From Lachnospiraceae bacterium (lineage in GTDB: Bacteria; Bacillota; Clostridia; Lachnospirales; Lachnospiraceae), in NCBI GenBank assembly GCA_022798035.1, contig JAAWLS010000018.1:1-15214 (forward strand): a DNA stretch of 15,214 nt. Reading direction: 5' to 3'. Of this stretch, positions 1-6,486 are shown piece by piece (position 1 is the stretch's first letter; the number at the start of each line of letters is the position of its first letter). Position numbers and translations under genes: made by a program. Below the pieces are notes generated by a model, which was given only the letters and a program-made list of their open reading frames with translations, was not told the DNA's origin and did not search any database.

Positions 1-681
1 CAGAAATACGGCTGCAATATGCAGTTCGGCGGAGACGACCAGTGGAGCAACATGTTGGGAGGAACCGAATTGATTCGCCGGAAACTGGGAAAAGACGCTT
101 ACGCCATGACTATCACTCTGCTCTTAAATTCTGAGGGCAAGAAAATGGGTAAGACCCAGTCCGGCGCTGTATGGCTTGACCCAAATAAAACTTCTCCTTT
201 TGACTTTTATCAGTACTGGCGAAACGTGGCAGACGCCGACGTTTTAAAATGCATCCGTATGCTGACCTTCCTTCCTCTGGAAGAAATTGACAAAATGGAC
301 GCCTGGGAAGGAGCGCAGTTAAATCAAGCCAAGGAAATTCTTGCTTTTGAGCTGACGAAAATGGTTCATGGCGAACAAGAGGCACAGAAAGCACAGGAAG
401 CCGCAAGGGCCCTGTTTTCCAGTGGAAACGCCGCAGACATGCCTACTGTCACCCTAAGTGAGGAAGATTTTACAGACGGCGCCATTGACATTTTAGCTCT
501 TTTGGTTAAATCTTCTCTGGCCTCCTCCCGCTCAGAAGCACGCCGGGCCGTGGAGCAGGGCGGCGTCTCTGTGGACGGTGAGAAAGTAAGCGACATTAAA
601 ACTACCTATGAACCGGATGCTTTTTCAGAGGGAATGGTTCTGAAGAAGGGAAAGAAGAATTTCCGGAAGATAGTAAAATAA
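1..681 (+). CDS. tyrS: Tyrosyl-tRNA synthetase, C-terminal part (5' end outside window)
   Basis: The reading frame is open from the first base, so this is a gene cut by the window edge; 226 codons remain of an enzyme that is usually about 405-420 residues. It charges tRNA-Tyr with tyrosine in the cytoplasm. What remains begins inside the Rossmann catalytic domain: the QFGGDDQWSNM segment near residues 8-18 helps form the tyrosine pocket, and KKMGKT near residues 47-52 is this family's version of the class I KMSKS loop that binds ATP. The last ~65 residues (from about ILALLVKSSL) form an S4-like RNA-binding domain with the expected SRSEARRAVEQGGVSVDG core, ending in a basic tail. The gene ends normally at TAA. 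No clear intrinsic terminator follows before the promoter at 705. Identity is secure; tyrS rather than the tyrZ paralogue is a naming choice. Confidence 0.96.
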   Translation, partial: QKYGCNMQFGGDDQWSNMLGGTELIRRKLGKDAYAMTITLLLNSEGKKMGKTQSGAVWLDPNKTSPFDFYQYWRNVADADVLKCIRMLTFLPLEEIDKMDAWEGAQLNQAKEILAFELTKMVHGEQEAQKAQEAARALFSSGNAADMPTVTLSEEDFTDGAIDILALLVKSSLASSRSEARRAVEQGGVSVDGEKVSDIKTTYEPDAFSEGMVLKKGKKNFRKIVK

Positions 682-704
682 ATCAATAAATTCAAAATTT
701 TTAA

Positions 705-733
705 TTTACAAACATATGTTCCTATGCTATGAT
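705..733 (+). promoter_or_regulatory. Sigma-A-type promoter for the HD/YwgA-like pair
   Basis: A TTTACA -35 hexamer (705-710) is followed after exactly 17 bases by a TATGAT -10 hexamer (728-733). A TG one base upstream (725-726) makes it an extended -10. A transcript would start near 740 and run into the gene at 791, which has an AGGGG ribosome site ending about six bases before its ATG. The -35 hexamer overlaps the first base of the left arm of an inverted repeat, the spacer is filled by that arm, and the -10 lies in the loop between the arms, so a protein bound to the repeat would block it. Confidence 0.65.
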
Positions 734-755
734 ATATGCATAGGAACATATGTTT
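710..755. promoter_or_regulatory. Perfect 18-bp inverted repeat, probable operator with two LexA/DinR-box-like sites
   Basis: Bases 710-727 and 738-755 are exact reverse complements separated by a 10-base loop. Each arm contains its own small palindrome AACATATGTT (711-720 and 745-754; centres 34 bp apart). The known Bacillus DinR/LexA box is CGAACRNRYGTTYC: the left arm with one flanking base (709-722) matches 13 of 14 positions, differing only at the second base, and the right site (743-756) matches 12 of 14. The two sites flank and overlap the -10 of the promoter at 705-733, the placement expected of a repressor operator. There is no T-tract after the right arm, so it does not look like a tyrS terminator. 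LexA control is inference; an unknown dimeric regulator that uses the whole 18-bp arms is the alternative. Confidence 0.55.
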
Positions 756-790
756 ACACCATTTAATAAAGGATATCAAAGGGGAAACAA

Positions 791-1675
791 ATGAAAACAG
801 ATAAATTCAGAGACCCAATTCATGGATTTATCCAAAAATACGGCCCTGACTACAACATTACTCCTAAACTAATTTGCGATATTTATATGGGCAGGGAGGC
901 CGGCCCTAATTCCGAATATACTTTTTTAAAGAGTTTCATGGACAGCGAATTAGATTGTGATAAAATGGACTATCTGCTTCGAGATTCTTATTATTGCGGT
1001 GTAAAATATGGAATGTATGACGTAGAACGACTCATTTCTTCTTTTACCATATGTTATACAAATGATATTCCCAGACTTGCAATCAAAACCGGAGGTATAC
1101 AAGTTTTTGAGGAATTTGTTCTTGCCCGATATTTTATGTTCATCCAAGTGTACTTCCATCGGACCCGACGATACTTTGATATTATGCTGGGAAAGGCATT
1201 GAAAGAAATATTACCTGGCGGTACCTATCCGAAAAATGTGAAAGAATATTTAACATGTGATGACTGTTACATCATACAGCTTTTGAAGGCAAATGCCTCA
1301 CGTTCAGGTCCTTGCCGCTGCCTCGTGGAGCGATATGTTTATCCAAGAGTATCCCATACGAAAGCACACCCTTTAGAATCTGATATTCGGGAATTTAATC
1401 GAAACTTCAAAGAATTAAAAAGAGAAATCGGCGAAGAATATCTGATTATTGATAAATCTGCCGATAAAGTCCCCCATAAGATTCCAAAAAGAACAGAAAT
1501 CGAAAATGAAAAAGCCATTATCATATATGACAAAGCTATCGAGCGCAAAACCACCATTTCTGAAGAATCAGAAATCATAAGAAACCTCACCAAAAAGATA
1601 AATATTATGCGCATCTATTGTCATCCTTTAAAAGCAGAAACTGCTATTAATTTCATAAAATCATACAACGAATAG
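791..1675 (+). CDS. YwfO-like HD-domain phosphohydrolase with the HD catalytic block deleted
   Basis: Intact ORF of 294 residues with a good ribosome site. The first ~14 residues (MKTDKFRDPIHGFI) are the typical opening of YwfO/dGTPase-like HD phosphohydrolases, and residues from ~16 on (KYGPDYNITPKLICDIYMG, then DSELDCDKMDYLLRDS near 53-68) are typical of the region after the HD core. Between them the family normally has about 120-140 residues, including the RRIKQLG and HTRFEHSLG segments and the HDIGH metal-binding motif; all are missing here and the two parts are fused in frame near 830-838. Only the late aspartate region (DCDKMDYL) of the metal site survives, so phosphohydrolase activity is not expected. 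B. subtilis YwfO is roughly 430 residues, which fits the size of the gap. The gene is followed 10 bases later by a YwgA-like gene, the same order I recall for ywfO-ywgA. A+T-rich relative to its neighbours. It may be a decaying gene or a truncated protein that keeps a binding role. Confidence 0.8.
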   Translation: MKTDKFRDPIHGFIQKYGPDYNITPKLICDIYMGREAGPNSEYTFLKSFMDSELDCDKMDYLLRDSYYCGVKYGMYDVERLISSFTICYTNDIPRLAIKTGGIQVFEEFVLARYFMFIQVYFHRTRRYFDIMLGKALKEILPGGTYPKNVKEYLTCDDCYIIQLLKANASRSGPCRCLVERYVYPRVSHTKAHPLESDIREFNRNFKELKREIGEEYLIIDKSADKVPHKIPKRTEIENEKAIIIYDKAIERKTTISEESEIIRNLTKKINIMRIYCHPLKAETAINFIKSYNE

Positions 1676-1685
1676 GGGAATAAAA

Positions 1686-2209
1686 ATGAATAATACAAAA
1701 AAATACGCATTTCTTTTTCAAATGTTATGCCATAATTATGACGGCGCTGATGTTTTGGGAAAAAAAGCCTCTCAAAAAATATTTTATTTTTTTGAACGAA
1801 AGGGAATTCTTTTGAATTTGAGATAGGTATACATTACTACGGTCCTTACAGCGCCAAACTAGACGATACAATGTATGAACTTGAGAGTGAGGGATATCTT
1901 TCCATTGATACCAGCAAATCCACACATGCTATCCGTCTTGGCTCCGTAAATGTTTCTGATACACTCTTATCCAAAAATGAATTAGAAATTGCCTCTGACG
2001 TCCTAGAACATTTTGCTCATAAGTCTCCCATGGACTTAGAAGCACTTGCAACTATGGATTATATTGCCAATTTTATTTCCCCACAAAATGCAGGAGACAA
2101 ATCTATTATTCATGAATTCAAATCTATAAAAGGCACAAAATTCAACGAAAAGACTATCACTCATACCCTGATGGAATTAAAAGATTTGGGCCTGGTCCGC
2201 TCAAAATAG
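1686..2209 (+). pseudogene. YwgA-like protein gene, interrupted by a -1 frameshift near 1799
   Basis: From the ATG at 1686 the frame reads MNNTKKYAFLFQMLCHNYDG and on to FFERKG, then meets a TAG at 1824. The next frame continues the same protein without a gap (KGNSFEFEIGIHYYGPYSAKLDD, and on to a TAA-free end at TAG 2207-2209). Joining the frames at about 1797-1803 gives ~174 residues that match the YwgA pattern as I recall it: a lysine-rich QKI helix followed by HYYGPYS-x-x-L-x-x-x-x-x-x-L. YwgA-like proteins are small, of unknown function, and sit beside YwfO-type HD proteins. The junction contains A AAG GGA, which has the form of a -1 slippery heptamer in the correct phase, but GGA in the A site would be weak, so a lost A from an A-run is the simpler reading. 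The gene has the same promoter as the HD gene, ten bases away. Confidence 0.7.
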
Positions 2210-2223
2210 TCCCCAGAAATTTA

Positions 2224-2263
2224 AACTGATTCACCTGCAGCCAAATGCTGAGGTGAATCAGTT
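2224..2263. terminator. Hairpin between converging transcription units
   Basis: Perfect 13-bp stem, AACTGATTCACCT (2224-2236) against its complement 2251-2263, extended inside by CAGC/GCTG (2238-2241/2247-2250) after a one-base bulge. It lies 15 bases after the YwgA-like stop and 82 bases after the DegV stop, where a shared terminator is expected. Neither side has a convincing T-run (the minus side begins TTTAAATTT), so termination strength is uncertain. Confidence 0.5.
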
Positions 2264-2344
2264 CCAATCCAAATGCCCACAGCCGCGGCATTTGCCAAAT
2301 ATCTATGCAGCTTTTCCTTATTGCCTGCTGGAATAAAATCTCCT

Positions 2345-3202
2345 CTATTTCTGCAGAAACAGCACTCCAAACGCCCCAGAGCCGCAATTACAGGAAATCG
2401 TTGCAGAAGCCTTGTTTAATATTACCTTTTTCCAGGGCACACGCCGCTCAATCTCTTTTTTCAAAAACTGCTGAAATTCATAAGAACATCCCGCTGTAAT
2501 CAAAAACACAATATCCGGAACAATCTCTTTCTTCCGCTTCAGCGCCCAGCGAAGATATGCTTTGGCAAACCGCCTCTGACTGCCCACGCAGATACCAACT
2601 GGTTTCATATGGCTTCCTGATAATTTCAGAATGGGATGGAGAGAGAACACACTGCAAATCGTGGCAATTTTTTTATTTATCTTTCCATTCCGGTAAAGGC
2701 ATTCTGTGGAATCTACAATAAAACTTGTAGATATTTTATCCCGCATCCCCGCCAGTTCTTCCAGAATAATCCCACAGTGGGCACCTCTTCTGCCCATATC
2801 TGCCGCCGTCAGCACCATGATTCCCATTCCTCCAGACAAGTGACCTGAGTTCACCACATAGATTCCCTCCATCTCCCGGGCAGCTTCACTGGCCGCTTGG
2901 AACGCCTCGCTTACATATCTGGCCATACAGATATGGATAATCGGACCTCTCTCTTTTTTTCTGAGACTTTCAAAAAATTCTCTGTATTCCTCCACAGGAG
3001 CACAGCTGCTGTAGGCTTCCTTTCCATCTTTTTCAATATATTCTATCAAATCATCCGAAGTCATCTCTTTCGTATCTTGAAACCTGGCTTCTTCTGTCTT
3101 AACATAATAATGCATCACTGGTATTTGATAACGCTCTTTTAGCTCTTTCGTCAAATCACATACACAGTCCGTAGAAACCAGCACTCTGTCATCTGCCATC
3201 AC
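2345..3202 (-). CDS. DegV family protein (putative fatty-acid-binding protein)
   Basis: 285 residues, the usual DegV length. The N-terminal VLVSTDCVCDL, the middle VSEAFQAASEAAREM, NSGHLSGGMGIMVLTAADM near 118-136, and the C-terminal SATISCNCGSGAFGVLF follow the DegV fold. DegV/FakB proteins bind a fatty acid; FakB hands it to the kinase FakA for phosphorylation, but no fakA is visible here. The first codon could be GTG at 3202 or the ATG directly after it at 3199; the AAAGG ahead sits about six bases before the GTG and nine before the ATG. Last gene of the minus-strand signalling operon, 71 bases after the hybrid kinase. Odd residues: the Ser-Gly-Thr of the fatty-acid pocket reads Ser-Glu-Ala (98-100), and the histidine of the usual His-Thr-Gly-Pro-Gly motif is Asn272, so lipid binding may differ from FakB. 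Family assignment is firm, function is not. Confidence 0.9.
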   Translation of the reverse strand: MMADDRVLVSTDCVCDLTKELKERYQIPVMHYYVKTEEARFQDTKEMTSDDLIEYIEKDGKEAYSSCAPVEEYREFFESLRKKERGPIIHICMARYVSEAFQAASEAAREMEGIYVVNSGHLSGGMGIMVLTAADMGRRGAHCGIILEELAGMRDKISTSFIVDSTECLYRNGKINKKIATICSVFSLHPILKLSGSHMKPVGICVGSQRRFAKAYLRWALKRKKEIVPDIVFLITAGCSYEFQQFLKKEIERRVPWKKVILNKASATISCNCGSGAFGVLFLQK

Positions 3203-3273
3203 AGTCCGCCTTTCTTTTCTTTACTGTTGCTCAGCCATGTCATTTATCTATTTTATGTGCCGTGGCAAAACGG

Positions 3274-5391
3274 TCATTCTCCATCCAGGTGCTCAATCAA
3301 TTCTTTGGGCAGCCACCGTCTCAAAGTCCGCTCCATCGCACTCATTTCAATGGGCTTCATCACAAAATCCTGAAATCCTTCTTCTAAAAACATTTCCCTT
3401 GCACCGCTGACTGCATTGGCCGTCAGCGCTACAACCGGAATCTTCTTAAAATACTCCCCTTCCATCTGGCGAATGGCATGAAGCGTTTCCACTCCGTCCA
3501 TTCCAGGCATCATGTGGTCCATAAAAATCAAATGATAATCCTGGTTTTTTACCATACTGACAGCCTGATTCCCATTCTCCGCTGTCATAATCGTCATATG
3601 ATAAGGTTTTAAAAGCCCGATAGCCACTTTTAAGTTCATGGCATTGTCATCCACCACGAGAATTTTGGCCTTTGAAGCCGTAAATCGTTTCCCGCTTGTC
3701 TCCTTTTTCCCAGGATTAAAGGAGAGACGTTCTCCATTGATTACATTTCCGACAGAAAGCACATAGAATGGTTTGTACAAATTTCTCATATGTTCTGTCA
3801 CTGCAACGTGGTCTTTTCTGTCCTGCACGAGAGTAACAGGCATTTTCTCCGCCAGAGCGTCAAAATATGTTCTGTCCTGCAGGTATTCCTCCCTCGCCAG
3901 AAACAAATGTGTATAAGCTTCTGGAGAAGCCAGCTCCTGCTGCACTTTTTCCAAAGAATCACAGACACAGTAAGGAATCCCAAAGTTATCTCCAATATGC
4001 TCTATAATCTCATAGTAGCTCTCCGGCACAAAGGGATGCGCATACTCCGGGAAACGGATATAACACAAAAGCCGCAGATTTTTCCGTTTTTCTACATTTA
4101 TAATAGGTACCTCCGACTCCACTTTCTGAGGAATCACCACCGTAAATTCCGTTCCTTTCCCATATTCGCTTTCCACATGAAGCACGCCGCCCATTTTTTT
4201 TACAAGCTGTTTCGAGATGGCAAGCCCCAGCCCGGTTCCCTCTATCGCTCTGTTCTTCTTTGTGTCCACCTGGCTGAAACTGTTAAAAATTTTATCAAGA
4301 TTTTTCCGTTTAATTCCAATTCCGCTGTCTTTAATGGTAAAAATCAGATTTACGCCGTAACCCTCTCTTCGGGCAGAAATGCGGAACAATACGCCGCCTT
4401 TCTGAGTAAATTTAATGGCATTTGTCAAAAGATTGATAATTACCTGGCGAATGCGGATTTCATCACCGTACAATTTTTCCGGAATGTTGGAGTCACAATC
4501 TACCATAAGTTCAATAGGCTTGTCTTCTTTTCGCGCCATGGCCATGTTGAGCACATCATTCATCATGGAGGCAACCTGATACGGCTCGCAGACCAAATCC
4601 ATTTTTCCGGACTCTATCTTGGAAAAATCCAGTAAATCATTGATAATTCCCATCAGATTTCTTCCAGACAGATATATATTGTTGCAGTTATCCCGCACAT
4701 CCTCCGACAAATCTTTCTCGTTCAGTACCAGCTCGCACATGCCCATAATGGCATTCATGGGCGTACGGATTTCGTGGCTCATATTTGCCAGAAAATCACT
4801 TTTGGCCTGGTTGGCCTCTTCCGCTTTCTCCAAAAGCTCTTTCTGCTGATGTTTATAACACCAAATGCGGTACTGAATCACCATGCACATAATCGTCTCT
4901 GTAAAATATACAATGGGAAAACGGGTCAGATATGTAGAAGTGTAAGGAAAGCCAAGACGATGAAGCGGCGTCCACATGTAGAGAATTGTCACTGCTCCCA
5001 GGCATACGCTGAACATACCTCCATAGTACAAGCTGAGAAAATACATGCTTGTAGGAGGAACCAGAAACATCCATAAGATGCTGAACCCCTGCTCTCCTCC
5101 AGTCGCCATAAAATACAGCAGCATCACACTCAACGCCCCTGCAATATTTAGAATTACGAATCTGACGTTTTTCCGGATGCGGAACACTATTCGGTTGACT
5201 GCCATCCAGATTCCGATTCCGCCTGTGATTATGGCCATAGTCCATGAACACACCACCAGATTCATAGCACACATGAGAAACCCTATCACTGTCAGACAGG
5301 TACAAAAATTTAAAAGCGTGCCGTCATCCAGTTCCCAGGCCTCCTTTTTCAACATCTGTAACAGATTTTTCTGCTTGCTGATACTTTCCAT
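3274..5391 (-). CDS. Membrane hybrid histidine kinase with a degenerate and an intact receiver domain
   Basis: 705 residues. About five or six hydrophobic segments lie between residues 28 and 175 with no sizeable outside loop, so it probably senses something in or at the membrane. A short coiled stretch (~180-197) leads to the HisKA domain with [13 protein letters not shown] (phospho-accepting His206). The ATPase domain has its N-box (LLTNAIKFT, Asn324), DSGIGI (355-360) and GTGLGL (385-390), all intact. Residues ~437-560 look like a receiver that has lost its acidic pocket. The final receiver (575-700) is complete: DD 581-582, [10 protein letters not shown] with phospho-accepting Asp625, and Lys679. 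No HPt domain follows, so a phosphate on Asp625 needs an HPt elsewhere; the neighbour at 6483-9032 carries one. A GGGAGAGAGGAAG ribosome region precedes the ATG. Third gene of the operon, 51 bases after the HD-GYP gene with no terminator between. Confidence 0.94.
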   Translation of the reverse strand: MESISKQKNLLQMLKKEAWELDDGTLLNFCTCLTVIGFLMCAMNLVVCSWTMAIITGGIGIWMAVNRIVFRIRKNVRFVILNIAGALSVMLLYFMATGGEQGFSILWMFLVPPTSMYFLSLYYGGMFSVCLGAVTILYMWTPLHRLGFPYTSTYLTRFPIVYFTETIMCMVIQYRIWCYKHQQKELLEKAEEANQAKSDFLANMSHEIRTPMNAIMGMCELVLNEKDLSEDVRDNCNNIYLSGRNLMGIINDLLDFSKIESGKMDLVCEPYQVASMMNDVLNMAMARKEDKPIELMVDCDSNIPEKLYGDEIRIRQVIINLLTNAIKFTQKGGVLFRISARREGYGVNLIFTIKDSGIGIKRKNLDKIFNSFSQVDTKKNRAIEGTGLGLAISKQLVKKMGGVLHVESEYGKGTEFTVVIPQKVESEVPIINVEKRKNLRLLCYIRFPEYAHPFVPESYYEIIEHIGDNFGIPYCVCDSLEKVQQELASPEAYTHLFLAREEYLQDRTYFDALAEKMPVTLVQDRKDHVAVTEHMRNLYKPFYVLSVGNVINGERLSFNPGKKETSGKRFTASKAKILVVDDNAMNLKVAIGLLKPYHMTIMTAENGNQAVSMVKNQDYHLIFMDHMMPGMDGVETLHAIRQMEGEYFKKIPVVALTANAVSGAREMFLEEGFQDFVMKPIEMSAMERTLRRWLPKELIEHLDGE

Positions 5392-5442
5392 GAACTCTTC
5401 CTCTCTCCCAACTCTTTCACAAGCACACGCAGATTTTATGCT

Positions 5443-6486
5443 TTATATCTCTCTTATCAATTCCTTCAGTTCCCCTTCCAGCTCAAAAAAAGCATCCAAC
5501 AGTACCGGCTCAAAATTCTTCCCTCTTTCTTTCTCCATAATCTCAAAAGCCTCTTCCAGCGTCATCCCCTTTTTGTACTGACGTTCCGATACCAGTGCGT
5601 CAAACACATCTGCAATTGCCAGAATTCTGGCAGAAAGGGGAATCTCTTCTTCTTTCAGGTTCCTGGGATAGCCTCCGCCGCCCCATTTCTCATGATGATA
5701 GGAAGCCATATCACTGGCAATCTCCACAAACTCCTTGTCTACAATACGGTTCATGTTTTCCTGTATTAATCTCCCGCCCTCCTCGGCATGAAGCTGTATC
5801 AAATCATATTCCTCTTTTGTCAAAGCCCCCGGTTTCTGCAGAATCCTGTCTGGAACGGTAATTTTTCCAATATCATGAAGAGGAGAAGCTTTCTCCAGAT
5901 AATTTACATAAACCGGCGTCAGCACTTCCGCATAAATACCTTTTTCCTGCATTTTCTGTACCAAAAGATTGACGTATGTGCTGGTTCTCTTGACATGTTC
6001 TCCTGTGGTTCCATCCCGGCTCTCTATCAAATTCGCCATTGTGATAATGATATCCCGCTGAAGCTGGGTGATACGCTGAAGCTGTTTTTCTACCATACGC
6101 TCCAAATTCTTCCGGTAATCTTCAAGCTCTAACGTTCTGCGTACTCTCTGGAGCATAATCGCAGGCACAAAGGGTTTGCCGATATAGTCCACGGCTCCCA
6201 TCTGAAAGCAAGTCTCCTCCGTCTTTTCTGAACGGTCCGCTGTCAAAAATATAACCGGAATCTTCCGCCATACCTCGTTTGCCTGAATACGGCGCATCAC
6301 TTCAAATCCATCCATTTCCGGCATCTGAATGTCCAAAAGAATTAAATCCGGTTCATGTTTTTCCAGATATTGAAAAGCCAGTTCCCCGGAATTGACTGCC
6401 GCAATGCGATACTCCTCTGCTAAAAGTTTCTGTGCAACTACAAGATTCATTTTATCATCGTCCACTACCAAAATTATTTGCTTCAT
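5443..6486 (-). CDS. RpfG-like response regulator: receiver plus HD-GYP cyclic-di-GMP phosphodiesterase
   Basis: 347 residues from the ATG at 6486. The receiver (1-120) has the acidic pair Asp9/Asp10, phospho-accepting Asp52 in LDIQMPEMDG, Thr82 and Lys104. A coiled linker (~120-145) joins it to an HD-GYP domain (~145-340): GEHVKRTSTY, LHDIGK with His204-Asp205, HAEEGG, YHHEKWGGGGYP with Gly-Tyr-Pro at 272-274, and IADVFDALVSERQYKK. These are the metal and substrate residues of the RpfG class, which hydrolyses cyclic di-GMP to pGpG or GMP. The start is set by context: its ATG overlaps the TGA of the preceding gene (ATGA at 6486-6483) and AGGAG lies eight bases before it inside that gene. An ATG at 6513 is in frame but has no such signal. 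Coupled translation with the HPt protein suggests the two are made together, and Asp52 is the likely last acceptor of the relay. Confidence 0.94.
   Translation of the reverse strand: MKQIILVVDDDKMNLVVAQKLLAEEYRIAAVNSGELAFQYLEKHEPDLILLDIQMPEMDGFEVMRRIQANEVWRKIPVIFLTADRSEKTEETCFQMGAVDYIGKPFVPAIMLQRVRRTLELEDYRKNLERMVEKQLQRITQLQRDIIITMANLIESRDGTTGEHVKRTSTYVNLLVQKMQEKGIYAEVLTPVYVNYLEKASPLHDIGKITVPDRILQKPGALTKEEYDLIQLHAEEGGRLIQENMNRIVDKEFVEIASDMASYHHEKWGGGGYPRNLKEEEIPLSARILAIADVFDALVSERQYKKGMTLEEAFEIMEKERGKNFEPVLLDAFFELEGELKELIREI

Noticed and set aside
710..755. The inverted repeat as a terminator for tyrS
   Set aside because: Stem is A+T-rich and no T-run follows; instead a well-spaced promoter is built into it.
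2157..2499. Small ORFs on both strands around the DegV 3' end
   Set aside because: They overlap the DegV end and the shared hairpin in other frames and match nothing; DegV already ends at its usual C-terminal motif.
3790..4635. Long plus-strand ORF of 281 codons
   Set aside because: It is entirely opposite the hybrid kinase ATPase and receiver regions, with Cys/His/Phe-rich antisense composition and no ribosome site.
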